A stretch of 46,450 bases of DNA from Halopseudomonas pelagia CL-AP6 (GCF_000410875.1 NZ_AROI01000034.1:1-46450), one strand, 5' to 3'. Shown: positions 9,338 through 18,288, numbered from the stretch's first letter. Translations and numbers: made by a program. The notes: generated by a model from the letters alone, not told the origin.

Positions 9338-10435
9338 TTAACTACGGGCATTAATGTGGTTTCTATTCTTACGCCGGCGTAGCGCGATGCACACTGAAGC
9401 CGTCGCGCTGGCCAACATCCCGCCAAGTACCACCCCTAGCAGCACAATCATCGCCTTATTGGGCCTGGCAGGATTTTCAGGCACATCCGCGGCGCTATCC
9501 AATGTGAACAACTGGGCCAGTTCGGGAAGCGGCTCAACCAGATTCAGCATTGCTATCTCGAGCTGCAACCCACGAAGCGGGCCAATAAAAGGATCATCGT
9601 TCTTGCGCGCCTGCAGCAATGCGAGTTCTGCGCTAATCGCCTTGGTACCATTGAGGAACAGCATACTGCCATCGGACATCTGCGCGGTATCAGCCGCAGG
9701 CGAACCACCCACGGTCACCTGGGTGCTGCCCCCGGTCACCTGGGGGTTCTCAAGCCCTATCGCCTCAGCAACTGACAGGGCCTCTTGCAACCTGGCGATC
9801 CGGTCGCGACGCTGATCATTGGCAGAAACACGCAGCGCTTCAATGTGCTCTTCCAGCTCCCGGCGTTTGTTATTTACCTGGGCACGCGTGTTCTTCTCCA
9901 GATCGGCCAGTGCGCGCCGAGAGGCTTCCGCTATAAAGCTGTTGGCCAATTGCGCTGCGCGCTCTGGGTCGCTCAGATTGACTTGGACTGCATAGTTGTC
10001 TGGATTGCTTCGCACGTCAGGCACATAAACAATCAACACCTCGCCCTTTTGCCCGAGCAGGTTGCCGCGCGTGCCGGAAATGCGCTGCTCTTGCAGGTAA
10101 GGAAGGTAAAGCTCCTGGTAGAACCAGCGTCTGGAGGCTTGCGATCTCAGGTTGCGAGTGAAGATAGCATAAGCCTCTTCCACGCCCAGCGGCTTAATCT
10201 CGGCCTGATCCCGCCCCAGATTAATGGGCGCGATGTCAGCTGCGTGTGGGGGCATGACCCTTGCCGTCGCTTGATACACTGGCGTAGCGAGCAGTGCATA
10301 AGCCACAGCGATCAGAATGACCAAGCCGGCGATGCCGACCATCAACCATTTTTGCTGCCACAGTTGCTGGGCCAGCTCGAACAAGTCGATCTCGTCACTC
10401 CTGCTGTATCGTCGCGCGGTGGTGGGGGTGGTCAC
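9338..10435 (-). CDS. wzz: Wzz chain-length determinant protein
   Basis: This 365-residue polysaccharide co-polymerase has the Wzz layout: a cytoplasmic N-terminus with DEIDLFELAQQLW, TM1 at about 31-50, a long periplasmic domain with coiled-coil-forming stretches (about 150-215), and TM2 at about 328-351 preceded by the Pro-rich NPARPNKA motif, then a basic tail. It sets the modal length of the polymer made by the Wzy-like protein. It is the first gene of the operon; an ops-like element is 44 nt upstream of its start codon. Confidence 0.92.
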   Translation of the reverse strand: MTTPTTARRYSRSDEIDLFELAQQLWQQKWLMVGIAGLVILIAVAYALLATPVYQATARVMPPHAADIAPINLGRDQAEIKPLGVEEAYAIFTRNLRSQASRRWFYQELYLPYLQEQRISGTRGNLLGQKGEVLIVYVPDVRSNPDNYAVQVNLSDPERAAQLANSFIAEASRRALADLEKNTRAQVNNKRRELEEHIEALRVSANDQRRDRIARLQEALSVAEAIGLENPQVTGGSTQVTVGGSPAADTAQMSDGSMLFLNGTKAISAELALLQARKNDDPFIGPLRGLQLEIAMLNLVEPLPELAQLFTLDSAADVPENPARPNKAMIVLLGVVLGGMLASATASVCIALRRRKNRNHINARS

Positions 10436-10478
10436 AGTGGCTCCGATGCTGGCTATGGAGTGCTAGTTGGCTGTGTAA

Positions 10479-10491
10479 GTACGCTACCGCC
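10479..10491 (-). promoter_or_regulatory. ops-like element (RfaH recruitment) in the operon leader
   Basis: Read on the minus strand, bases 10491 to 10479 are GGCGGTAGCGTAC, a full match to the core GGCGGTAG-CGT ops sequence found in the JUMPstart leaders of enterobacterial LPS, capsule and haemolysin operons. It lies in the expected sense orientation between the presumed promoter and wzz. The ops hairpin in the non-template strand recruits RfaH, which suppresses Rho-dependent termination over long operons. No rfaH gene is in the window, so regulation is inferred. Confidence 0.7.
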
Positions 10492-10771
10492 ACAAGATTC
10501 ACTGTCGGATTCTTGAGAACGAGCATTGCCAGGTGTTTTTCGTTGTTATTCTGGTGATCTGTGTGCGGCCGGCACCAGTCTGTTTCACTATAGCCGACCA
10601 ACGCGAATTATCACGGAAGCGGCCCTTTTTCCTCGCTAAGGCTCGGATTCGCAAAAACTTCGAGTTATGATTCGCCTCTATGAAAATTCTCAAGTTTAAC
10701 AGTCAGATAAGCTTTCTCCCCGGGCAACGCACTGGCATTGCATGCAGGCTACTTCTGGTTCGCCGTGATCT
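10492..10771. other. divergent intergenic region wzz / vanZ-like
   Basis: With the ops-containing leader, this makes a 336-bp gap that separates the minus-strand polysaccharide operon from the plus-strand VanZ-like gene. It must hold the operon promoter. It is locally AT-rich near 10600-10710. I see no convincing -35/-10 pair, gene or repeat beyond the ops element; a few short ORFs here are not supported. Confidence 0.5.
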
Positions 10772-11155
10772 ATGCGGTTGAGCATTCCAGGCAGTGGCGG
10801 GCAGTGGCGGCCCCTATTCAAAGTGCTCTTTTTTGCGGTGCTGACGCTAGCACTCTACCTAGGCCTACGCCCCTCACCGACCCCTGCCAGCTATACCTGG
10901 GTGAGCGACCTGTATCACGCGGGCGGGCTATTCTCTTTGATGCTGCTGAGCTATCTGAGCTTCCCACGTTGGTACTGGTGGGCGCGGGGCCTGGCGATAT
11001 TCGGTCTTGGTGCTGTCATTGAGTATGTGCAGTCGTTTCATCCGATGCGCGTTGCTGATTGGTTTGATCTGGTGGTGAACGGCGTTGGCGTGGTGGTTGG
11101 TTGGCTGGTTATCTTGTTGCTGCAATGGTGGGGAAAGCGCAGCGCAAGGGAGTGA
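10772..11155 (+). CDS. VanZ-like family membrane protein
   Basis: This is a 127-residue protein with about four hydrophobic segments. It has the VanZ-like arrangement: a K/R-flanked first span, 'SDLYHAGGLFSLMLL' (the conserved D/K-x-x-H motif of VanZ-like domains), a span ending with GAVIEYVQSFHPMRVADWFDLVVNGVG, and a basic C-terminus. Stand-alone VanZ-like proteins are common in proteobacteria, but their function is poorly known. In Pseudomonas they often lie beside O-antigen genes. The start codon is uncertain since no good ribosome site precedes 10772. Confidence 0.8.
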   Translation: MRLSIPGSGGQWRPLFKVLFFAVLTLALYLGLRPSPTPASYTWVSDLYHAGGLFSLMLLSYLSFPRWYWWARGLAIFGLGAVIEYVQSFHPMRVADWFDLVVNGVGVVVGWLVILLLQWWGKRSARE

Positions 11156-11185
11156 TGCACAGACTCACTTTTCTAGAACCTGACA

Positions 11186-11300
11186 ATGGATCCCCGCGTT
11201 CGCGAGGATGACGGAGTAAGAGCGAGAATGACGGAGCAAGAGCGAGGATGACCGAATAAGGGCGAGAATGACCGAATAAGGGCGAAGATGACGCGGGTGT
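11186..11300. repeat. hairpin element followed by 20-bp minisatellite
   Basis: The hairpin ATCCCCGCGTTCGCGAGGAT (11190-11209) is followed by four to five 20-bp units in exact register (starts near 11201, 11221, 11241, 11261, 11281) that are variants of 'gcgaggatgacggagtaaga'. The unit repeats the right arm of the hairpin plus a short spacer, as though one arm had been amplified. Confidence 0.8.
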
Positions 11301-11322
11301 GTATTCGGTTCGCCTGGTTCTT

Positions 11323-11419
11323 GTGGGAGCGGCGGCCTCGCCGCGAAAGAGGCCGCCCAAAACACCCATCTACCGAACGCCCCCCCAGCCCCTTCGCGGC
11401 GAGGCCGCCGCGCCTACCA
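11323..11419. repeat. REP inverted pair (REPIN-like)
   Basis: A REP copy (GTGGGAGCGGCGGCCTCGCC onward, 11323-11347) and a second copy in inverted orientation (11392-11419) enclose about 45 bp. This is the two-hairpin REPIN architecture mobilised by RAYT enzymes in Pseudomonas. It lies between convergent genes (vanZ-like and the helicase). The left flank (about 11299-11322) is shared, inverted, with the REP copy near 18290. Confidence 0.8.
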
Positions 11420-11434
11420 GGGTGGGTTGATAAG

Positions 11435-12754
11435 TCAGCTGCGCTTGGTTGGCGGGCCGAAGCCGTCTGAGCTGGTGACTACCTGCCCAGCTGGCGCTGC
11501 GGGCTTGCGTTTGGCGGCGGGTTTGGATTTGGGGCGCTTTTTGCCTTCTTTCTTTTTGTCGTCTTTTTTCTTCTTGCTACCCACCGGCTTGCCGGAGGAT
11601 TTGGTCTTCTTCGGTCCTTTGTAACTACCGGGCAGCTCTTTGACCAAACGACGCTCGAACTGCCGGCGCAGATAGCGCTCGATACTCGACATCAAATTCC
11701 ATTCGTGCGGCGCTACCAGCGAAATGGCGATGCCTTCCGCCCCTGCCCGCCCGGTACGACCCACGCGGTGCAGGTAATCATCGCCACTGCGCGGCATGTC
11801 GAAGTTGATGACCAGATCCAGCTCGTCAATATCCAGACCGCGCGCGGCAACGTCGGTGGCGACCAGTATGCCGACATGGCCTTGTTTAAGCCGCTCTATG
11901 GCCAGTTTGCGGTCTTTCTGGTCTTTCTCCCCGTGCAGCACATACACACGCAGATCCATGGCCCGCAGCACGCCGTTGAGGCGATCCGCCATGACCCGGG
12001 TGTTGGTAAAGACGATGGCTTTGCCGGGGCTTTCGTTGACCAGCAGCCACTTGAGCAGGGCTTCTTTATGAGCCTGGTCGTCGGCGGCGATCACCTGTTG
12101 GGTGATGGCCGGGGTGTCATCGCGCACGGTGCTGAGTTGCAGCAGATTCGGGGTACGCTGAACCTCTTCCACCACGCGCTTGAGCGCGGCACTGCCTTTG
12201 GTCGCGGAGAACAGCATGGTCTGGCGTTCCGGCGGGCAGGCATTGGCCAGCTTCATGACATCTTCGGTGAAGCCCATATCGAGCATGCGATCGGCTTCAT
12301 CTAGCACCAGTACCTGGATGGACGAAAGAATCAGGCTGTTGGCGGCCAGATGTTCCAGCGCACGGCCCGGCGTGGCAATGATGATGTCCGGGTTTTTGCG
12401 CATTTTGGCTGATTGAACTTTGAAGTCTTCACCGCCGGTGATCAGCTCTGCCTTGATAAAGGTGAACTTGGCGAAGCGCTGCACTTCGCTGAGGATTTGC
12501 CGTGCCAGTTCGCGGGTGGGTAGCAGAATCAAAGCACGAGGCTCAAGGGCCTGACTCTCCTCGGTCATCAACCGCTGCAATAGGGGCAGCACGAAGGCGC
12601 CAGTTTTGCCGCTGCCGGTCTGGGCGATGACGTGCAGATCGTTGCCCTCGATGGCCAGGGGGATGGCTGCCTCCTGGACCTGGGTCGGGGTGTCGAACTT
12701 GAGTTCTTCAAGACCTTTGAGCAGACGTTCGTGCAGGGCAAATTCGCTAAACAA
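11435..12754 (-). CDS. DEAD-box ATP-dependent RNA helicase, SrmB-like
   Basis: This is a 439-residue DEAD-box helicase. It has a Q motif (F3 to Q25), Walker A AQTGSGKT (44-51), PTRELA (79-84), TPGR (128-131), DEAD (152-155), SAT (183-185), ATDVAARGLD and HRVGRTGRAG near the end of the second RecA domain. After that comes a low-complexity Lys-rich tail (about 378-430) typical of RNA-binding extensions. 'NFDMPRSGDDYLHRVGRT' and 'AISLVAPHE' resemble SrmB more than RhlB or DbpA. The likely role is remodelling of rRNA or mRNA in the cytosol, for example in 50S assembly or cold adaptation. It is monocistronic and convergent with the VanZ-like gene. Confidence 0.93.
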   Translation of the reverse strand: MFSEFALHERLLKGLEELKFDTPTQVQEAAIPLAIEGNDLHVIAQTGSGKTGAFVLPLLQRLMTEESQALEPRALILLPTRELARQILSEVQRFAKFTFIKAELITGGEDFKVQSAKMRKNPDIIIATPGRALEHLAANSLILSSIQVLVLDEADRMLDMGFTEDVMKLANACPPERQTMLFSATKGSAALKRVVEEVQRTPNLLQLSTVRDDTPAITQQVIAADDQAHKEALLKWLLVNESPGKAIVFTNTRVMADRLNGVLRAMDLRVYVLHGEKDQKDRKLAIERLKQGHVGILVATDVAARGLDIDELDLVINFDMPRSGDDYLHRVGRTGRAGAEGIAISLVAPHEWNLMSSIERYLRRQFERRLVKELPGSYKGPKKTKSSGKPVGSKKKKDDKKKEGKKRPKSKPAAKRKPAAPAGQVVTSSDGFGPPTKRS

Positions 12755-12835
12755 GGATGCTTACCTCGGGGGACGGCGGTGATCGGGTTGAATGGTGGGT
12801 AGTGTAACACCGTGGTGGCGGGAGGAAGGTCAAAA

Positions 12836-12980
12836 TGGATTCCCGCCTGCGCGGGAATGACGATGAAGGGGCGGGAATGACCAGCGGGGGGCTGGAATGA
12901 CGAGGGGGCTGGAATGACCAGCGGGGGCGCGGGAATGACGAGTGGGAGGCGGGAATGACGAGTGGGGGCGGGAATGACTG
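12836..12980. repeat. 'GGGAATGAC' hairpin element plus degenerate minisatellite
   Basis: It begins with the hairpin ATTCCCGCCTGCGCGGGAAT (12838-12857) preceded by 'caaaatgg', then shows about seven imperfect units of roughly 17-22 bp, each with G/C-rich spacer + GGGAATGAC or GGAATGAC. This is the same construction as the arrays near 11201 and 41904, but more degenerate. Confidence 0.75.
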
Positions 12981-12996
12981 GGAGCGGCGGGCGTGG

Positions 12997-13090
12997 GTAG
13001 GAGCGGCGGCCTCGCCGCGAAGGGTTTGGTGGGTATTCAGGGCTTGGGTATCTTGGGCGGCCTTTTTCGCGGCGGGGCCGCCGCTCCCAC
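12997..13090. repeat. REP inverted pair (REPIN-like)
   Basis: A REP in one orientation at 12997-13020 (GTAGGAGCGGCGGCCTCGCC...) and an inverted copy at 13065-13090 enclose about 44 bp. The spacing is close to that of the pair at 11323-11419. Confidence 0.8.
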
Positions 13091-13219
13091 CAACATCAAG
13101 GGGGGGGCGTCGAGGCGCGGGAATGACTGCGCAATGCACAGAAATAAAAAACCGGCGCCCCTACCAGAATCGGTATGTACCCACATCACCGGTAGGAGAG
13201 CCCATCTGGGCGTAGAACC

Positions 13220-13296
13220 CTGGGAGTGTCGAGTTCCATCTCGACACAAGTGCTCGTAACGACTCAGTTGGTCGAGGTGGAACTCGACCGTCCCAG
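13220..13296. repeat. second-family inverted-pair hairpin element
   Basis: This 77-bp element has CTGGGA...TCCCAG ends. It contains two small hairpins, GTCGAGTTCCATCTCGAC and GTCGAGGTGGAACTCGAC, which are inverted copies of each other: an arrangement like a REPIN but with unrelated sequence. The same element, in the other orientation, forms part of each 227-bp unit at 25436-26268. Variants lie inside the fused transferase gene (30645-31044). Confidence 0.8.
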
Positions 13297-13332
13297 GCAC
13301 TAACCCCATCGCGCCGAGGCCAGCGCTCCCAC

Positions 13333-13361
13333 AAAAAAAGGGGCATCCGAGGATGCCCCTT
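13333..13361 (-). terminator. rho-independent terminator of the first DUF1302-DUF1329 operon
   Basis: Read on the minus strand, AAGGGGCATCC-TC-GGATGCCCCTT (stem arms 13338-13361) is followed by a run of seven T. It lies 35 bp after the DUF1329 stop codon. Confidence 0.9.
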
Positions 13362-13395
13362 AAAACCCAAACGATTACTTGAGCAGCACTATGAC

Positions 13396-14769
13396 TTAAC
13401 GAACACCCGATGCACGCAGAGCGGCAGGAGTGAACTGGTTGTAGCTCGGCTTGAAGTCAAACTGTGGAGCAGAGACTTCTTCGGTGTACATGCCCAGGGC
13501 GATGTAACGGCCGGCCAACAGGTCATACAGGGTTTCGATCGAGTAACCCGGCAGCTTTTCTTTGTAGTTGAAGCCTACATGGCCTTCGCCTACGCGCCAG
13601 AGCGTACCGCGACCGTCGTAATGGTCAGCCAGGGTGATCAGCCAGGAATCTTCGTCCAGGAAGAAGTTACGCTGGGCGTAGATATGACGCTGACCGGATT
13701 TCACATTACCCTGTACTTCCCACACGCGGTGCAGCTCGAAACGGGTGTGCTCGGGGTTGATGTGACCTGCCTTGAGGACGTCATCGTACTTGACATCACG
13801 CTGAGCCATTTTGTAGCTGTTGTACGGAATGTAGATTTCCTTCTTGCCAACCATCTTCCAGTCATAACGGTCAGGTGCACCGTTGTACATGGCGAAGTTG
13901 TCAGAAGTACGCATGCCGTCCGAAGCGGTACCTGGGCCGTCATAGGCTACCTGAGGTGCGCGACGTACGCGACGCTGGCCAGCGTTGTAAACCCACGCCA
14001 TGCGTGGCTCTTTCAACTGATCCAGGGTGTCGTGTACCAGCAGTACGTTACCCGCCAGACGGGCCGGTGCGTTTACACGCTGCTTGAAGAACAGCAGGGT
14101 GTTGGGCACGGTCGACGCGTCAACGTCATCCATCAATTGCGGGTAGCCCACTTCCTCTTCCAGCTTGATGAGGGTGTAGGAACCGTTGGTTTGCGGCATG
14201 GCCTGCATGTACCAGCGCTTGATGTTTACGCGATAGCGGGTGTTGTGGTTCCAGACGACTTCTGCGCCCGACTTTGGAATCGGGAAGGCGAAGGTGCCGT
14301 GGGAGAAGTTATCGATACCGTCGCCGCCGTTAACCAGCGTGGCCTGACCAGCAGTACGCTTGACCTGGTCATACACTGACTGCGGGTAACCGACAGTACG
14401 GTGCGTCTTGTAGATCGGCATCTGGAAGGTTTCCGGATAACGTTCAAACAAGGCAACCTGGCCAGGCGTCAGGTGATCACGGTGTTCCTGGTAGTTCTGG
14501 GCAGTAATAACGAACTCGGGTTGCTCATTGGCAAAGGGGTTCGATTGGAAGTTCTCACCCAGCATCTGACCAGCATCAGGACCAATACCGCCGGTCCACT
14601 CGGGGATAGTGCCCGCAGCGTTGCCGGCTTTTTCTGCACCCACTGGCGTCAGCGAGTTGCCCAGGCTGTCAATTTCTGCCTGAGTCAGGCTTTGAGCCAT
14701 AACGGAGGATGCCAGCAGGCTAAGAGCCAGACCACCAGCACCCAATAGAGTTTTTTTCATACGCATCAT
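13396..14769 (-). CDS. DUF1329 domain protein, periplasmic (copy 1)
   Basis: This is a 457-residue protein with a Sec signal peptide (MMRMKKTLLGAGGLALSLLASSVMA, cleavage about 25/26) followed by one DUF1329 domain covering nearly all the mature protein. Two ATGs lie in tandem; GGAG is 10 nt ahead of the first. DUF1329 proteins are periplasmic or envelope proteins, described as having a LolA/LolB-like fold, and are regularly encoded with DUF1302 outer-membrane proteins; a role in envelope transport of hydrophobic compounds is often suggested but I know of no firm assignment. It follows its DUF1302 partner by 25 bp. A paralogue at 18647-20020 has the same length and is well over 80% identical by eye. 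Confidence 0.92.
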   Translation of the reverse strand: MMRMKKTLLGAGGLALSLLASSVMAQSLTQAEIDSLGNSLTPVGAEKAGNAAGTIPEWTGGIGPDAGQMLGENFQSNPFANEQPEFVITAQNYQEHRDHLTPGQVALFERYPETFQMPIYKTHRTVGYPQSVYDQVKRTAGQATLVNGGDGIDNFSHGTFAFPIPKSGAEVVWNHNTRYRVNIKRWYMQAMPQTNGSYTLIKLEEEVGYPQLMDDVDASTVPNTLLFFKQRVNAPARLAGNVLLVHDTLDQLKEPRMAWVYNAGQRRVRRAPQVAYDGPGTASDGMRTSDNFAMYNGAPDRYDWKMVGKKEIYIPYNSYKMAQRDVKYDDVLKAGHINPEHTRFELHRVWEVQGNVKSGQRHIYAQRNFFLDEDSWLITLADHYDGRGTLWRVGEGHVGFNYKEKLPGYSIETLYDLLAGRYIALGMYTEEVSAPQFDFKPSYNQFTPAALRASGVR

Positions 14770-14794
14770 AATTTTTATTCTCCAGTTGCTGGTC

Positions 14795-16594
14795 TTAGAA
14801 GCTTACGCTGAGACTTGCGGACACGAAGTCACGATCGACGTTTGTGTTGTATTTTCCGTCAAAGAAATCAGTGTAGCTCAAGCTGGCGGTGTACTTGTTG
14901 GCGTAGTCGGCGTTGAGACCGAGACTAACGGCCTTGGAGCCTTCGTTAAAGTTCGGACCCCAACCATCTACGTCGTGGGACCAGGTCAAACTTGGGCTCA
15001 AGTTGACGCCAGCGATTACGTTGCTGTAGTCCAGTGAAGCGCGAACACGGTAACCCCAAGAGCTGCTGGAGTAGAAACCGTCGGACTCACACCAGCTGTT
15101 GGCATACTTTGAGAAAGGAGCTGCAGCCTGAGAAGCACAGCTGCCGTCCGCAGTTGGGCTCTGACCAAACAACGAATCGCGACCGTAGAAGGTCGAACCG
15201 TCTGTGTGGCTTAAGCCTTCAATGTAGTTGTAACCTGCTTCACCCACCAGTGACAGACGGCTTGCGCCCAGAACACGCTCAATAAAGTGAATAGCCGTTA
15301 CTTGAGCCTGATACATACCTTTGCGGTCATAGCCTTGAATGTAATCGCCGCCGGTATAAGCCTGGTCTCGACCAATCACTGCACCACTACCTGTCAAAGC
15401 TGCAAGACTCATGCTGCCGGTAGTGATCTGCATAGGCTGATTGGGACGATAGCTGACTTCACCACTGACTGCCGTGCCGGAGATATTGGTAGCAAAGCTA
15501 ACGCCGAAGAGACGAATGTCTTCAGGATATTCGAAGAAATAGCCAGCTCCGCCATTCAGCCCACCCAACCCAGGACCATTACCATTAGGCACTAGCGGGT
15601 TAAAAGGGCCTTGTATGTTGCTGTAGATAGGCGCGCGGCTGTGGTAATTCATCGCGTAGAAACCGAACTCAGTATCATTCAATGCCGCAGCGTAGTAGCG
15701 GAAGGCAACACCGAACTGACCACTATCACTGGCATCTTCGTCCTTCTGGGCACGGGCAATGATATCACCGCTGAGGCTTGGATCACCTTGAGGCCGATCA
15801 GCGCCAGCGTACACTAGGCGGTCATTACAGCCCGTGGCCAGGGTGTCAGCACCGAAGAAGGTACCGCAGTTATCGATAGCAAATGGCGCCCACTTCAGCT
15901 GGTAGAACGCTTCCATGGAAAGGTTATCTGTCAAACCCTGGGAGATATAGAGCATCTCAACTGGCAGCAGACCCTCTTTGATCTCGGCGCCTGGACGACG
16001 GAATGCAGCCACGTCAACCGGGTTGATCGAGTTGATCGAGTTCTGGATGAAAGTACTCTCACCCCAGCTCACGACCTGACGACCCAGACGGACGTTACCG
16101 GGAGTATTGCCGATGGTGTAGTTGTGGTAGACGAAAGCGTCAAGCAGCGCAGTACCAGCACCCTTCACCAACGGTGGGCGACCTGAATCATCGATATCGT
16201 AGAAACGCTGGCTGCCATCTTTGGTTTCAAAGTCGTACCAGTATTTACCACGGAAGAATGCACCAGAGTCGCCATAGTTCAATTCAAGGTCATGAACACC
16301 GCGGAAAATCTTGGAGAAAACGTCACCAGCCTTGTAGTTCAGACGACCATCGTCTGAGGTACGCGCAACAGCTTGGCCACCCTGAGGATCGCCATCGACT
16401 GCGGTCTGGAAATGGACGAAGCGCCTGTCAGCATTCTGCGTCGACATGCTCGCGCCGATCGACAGCTGCGAGTCAAACTGGGCTTGAACATCACCAATAT
16501 TGAAGCTAACTGCGTTAGCTGATCCAGCAAAGCTGGCTAGTCCGATGGCCAGCGGCAGTGCCGCGAGGGACCAAGCATGCATTTTTTTTGTCAT
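14795..16594 (-). CDS. DUF1302 outer-membrane protein (copy 1)
   Basis: This 599-residue protein has a signal peptide (MTKKMHAWSLAALPLAIGLASF..SANA, cleavage about 28/29), alternating amphipathic strands throughout and a C-terminal Phe (SASLSVSF), all signs of an outer-membrane beta-barrel. Conserved DUF1302 blocks include NVRLGRQVVSWGES and GLLPVEMLYISQGLTDN. There are Cys pairs at positions that could form surface disulfides. The ribosome site GGAG is 8 nt from the ATG. With DUF1329 downstream and a divergent AraC regulator upstream it forms one transport-like module. Substrate unknown; sterols, alkanes or other lipidic compounds are speculation. Confidence 0.9.
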   Translation of the reverse strand: MTKKMHAWSLAALPLAIGLASFAGSANAVSFNIGDVQAQFDSQLSIGASMSTQNADRRFVHFQTAVDGDPQGGQAVARTSDDGRLNYKAGDVFSKIFRGVHDLELNYGDSGAFFRGKYWYDFETKDGSQRFYDIDDSGRPPLVKGAGTALLDAFVYHNYTIGNTPGNVRLGRQVVSWGESTFIQNSINSINPVDVAAFRRPGAEIKEGLLPVEMLYISQGLTDNLSMEAFYQLKWAPFAIDNCGTFFGADTLATGCNDRLVYAGADRPQGDPSLSGDIIARAQKDEDASDSGQFGVAFRYYAAALNDTEFGFYAMNYHSRAPIYSNIQGPFNPLVPNGNGPGLGGLNGGAGYFFEYPEDIRLFGVSFATNISGTAVSGEVSYRPNQPMQITTGSMSLAALTGSGAVIGRDQAYTGGDYIQGYDRKGMYQAQVTAIHFIERVLGASRLSLVGEAGYNYIEGLSHTDGSTFYGRDSLFGQSPTADGSCASQAAAPFSKYANSWCESDGFYSSSSWGYRVRASLDYSNVIAGVNLSPSLTWSHDVDGWGPNFNEGSKAVSLGLNADYANKYTASLSYTDFFDGKYNTNVDRDFVSASLSVSF

Positions 16595-16685
16595 TGTGCT
16601 GCTCCGTTAGATTGAATCATGGACACCAGCAGGCCGGGAGGCGTCTGGCATCGGGGATAAGTCTGTCACGGAGAATGGTTTTGAT

Positions 16686-16703
16686 TTGTCCCAAACGGAC
16701 GAA
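16686..16703. promoter_or_regulatory. candidate operator palindrome, module 1
   Basis: TTGTCCCAAACGGACGAA is an imperfect palindrome (TTGTCC / GGACgAA) located 92 bp upstream of the DUF1302 start. A matching sequence (TTGCCCCAAAAGGCCAAA) lies 90 bp upstream of the second DUF1302 gene. A further related palindrome TTTGTCCTTCAGGGACA begins at 16707. A site for the adjacent AraC regulator is the simplest inference. Confidence 0.45.
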
Positions 16704-16866
16704 TACTTTGTCCTTCAGGGACATTCATGGTCTGAATGGCCACTATCTGTTAGCCGCAATTATCTGTTGCATGCTTTTGCATAATAAGCACTTTTGAATT
16801 ATGTTGTTAAAACACGAGTTAGTTCTCAGCGACCATAAAAATAAATAGAAAGAGAGCTCTGCCACT

Positions 16867-17913
16867 ATGAACCAGATACTTCATCCGTTGCCCTGTGCGC
16901 GGCTGCAGGAGCGGGCTTTTTGGGCTCAAGGGATTGGCCTGACACTAAATGAGTACGGCCGGTCGGTTGCTGACCTGCCGGTGGATTTGCGCGAGTTCTG
17001 CTCGCCAAGTGACCTGAGCATGGCGCGGATCAGCCAGACTGACATGAACCGCCTGTGGTATGCGGCGGCCAAGCTTTCGCAGGACGATTGCTTTGGCATA
17101 AAGATGGGTGAGGTATACCGCTCCAATACGCTCAAGGTGCTCGCGCTGGCTGCTGTGTCCAGTGAGACCATTGGCCAGGCGGTTCAGCGCATCATTCGCT
17201 TCTTCCCGGTGTTCAGCACCCAGGTGCAGCTCTACTCAGTGGAAGACGAGCAACATCTGACCGTGTACTTCCAACCTAAAGGCGCACCCCACCCCATGCA
17301 TATGGAGGCGCTGGTGACCCATTGCCAGAATATATGGAGGGCCCTGGAGACGGCGTCCATGCCGCTGGTATTGGAAACCCGCCTGATCGGTGACCATGAA
17401 AAATCCCGTTCTCGCTGTGAGCAGGTATTTGGCAAGCGCATACGCCTGGGCTCCAAACGGATTGCAGTCAGGCTGAACCGGCAGGTATTGGCGACCCCGC
17501 TGTCGAGCGCTGATGCCTTTCTGCTTAAACGCCTGGATAGTTCGCTGGAAGACATGCTCGGGAATATGCCGAACGTTGACTTTGCCGAGCAAGTGAAGCA
17601 GCGCATTCGCGTACTGGTGGCTGAGCGTGAAGTATCCGAGGATCTGGTCGCTACGCCATTCAATATGAGCCCCCGGCACTTGCGCCGTAAACTCAGCGAA
17701 ACCCAAACCACCTATGAAAAGCTGCTGGACGAAGTGCGTATGGAGTTGGCAATACGCCTGATTCAAGACGGCAAGCTGAATCTGGGCCGCATCGCCTTTG
17801 AACTGGGCTTTCTGGACCCCAGTAGCTTTACCCGGGCCTTTCGCCGCTGGACCAATATGAGCCCGACGGCGTTTCGTGATCAATTCAGGCAGACCGACAG
17901 TACCGCTCTGTGA
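16867..17913 (+). CDS. AraC-family transcriptional regulator (module 1)
   Basis: This is a 348-residue regulator with an N-terminal arabinose-binding-like effector domain (the PF12625 type found in OruR/ArgR-like regulators) over about 20-210, and a C-terminal double helix-turn-helix domain (about 240-340). The latter has MSPRHLRRKL in the first recognition region and the strongly conserved ELGFLDPSSFTRAFRRWT signature. It is divergent from the DUF1302-DUF1329 operon and likely controls it. Compared with its paralogue at 22354, the DNA-binding half is much better conserved than the effector half, which suggests different ligands and related operators. Confidence 0.92.
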   Translation: MNQILHPLPCARLQERAFWAQGIGLTLNEYGRSVADLPVDLREFCSPSDLSMARISQTDMNRLWYAAAKLSQDDCFGIKMGEVYRSNTLKVLALAAVSSETIGQAVQRIIRFFPVFSTQVQLYSVEDEQHLTVYFQPKGAPHPMHMEALVTHCQNIWRALETASMPLVLETRLIGDHEKSRSRCEQVFGKRIRLGSKRIAVRLNRQVLATPLSSADAFLLKRLDSSLEDMLGNMPNVDFAEQVKQRIRVLVAEREVSEDLVATPFNMSPRHLRRKLSETQTTYEKLLDEVRMELAIRLIQDGKLNLGRIAFELGFLDPSSFTRAFRRWTNMSPTAFRDQFRQTDSTAL

Positions 17914-17940
17914 TGCCGTTCGCAGGCTGACAGGTGGGTC

Positions 17941-18212
17941 GTCATCCTCGCACAGGCGAGATCTAGCATAGCCCTCATCCTCGCGAAAGCAGGATCTAGC
18001 ACCCCTGTCATCCTCGCGTACGCGGGATCTGGCACCCCCGTCATCCTCGCGAAAGCGGGGATCTAGCACCCTCGTCATCCTCGCGAAAGCGGGGATCTAG
18101 AACCCTCCTCATCCCCGCGAAAGCGGGGATCTAGCACCCTCGTCATCCTCGCGAAAGCGGGGATCTAGCACCCTCGTCATCCTCGCGAAAGCGGGGATCC
18201 ATTGGCGGGTTT
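17941..18212. repeat. 33/34-bp tandem array of 'GTCATCCTCGCGAAAGCGGG' units
   Basis: Eight head-to-tail units start at 17941, 17974, 18007, 18040, 18074, 18108, 18142 and 18176. Each has a short hairpin core (CCTCGCGAAAGCGGGGAT) and most have the spacer 'ctagcaccct'. The last unit instead ends 'ccattggcgggttt', the tail found on single copies at about 18424-18461 and 18535-18573, so the array seems to have grown from one complete element. There are no unique spacers, so it is not CRISPR. Confidence 0.88.
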
Positions 18213-18288
18213 AAAAACAGCGGGTTTGTGCCTTTTGTGGTGCGGCTGGATTGGTGGGTATTCGGTAGGCTGGTGCGGTAGGCAGCCT

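Noticed and set aside
17941..18212. CRISPR-like look of the 33/34-bp array
   Set aside because: Units are contiguous without unique spacers and no cas genes are present; it is a minisatellite of a hairpin element.
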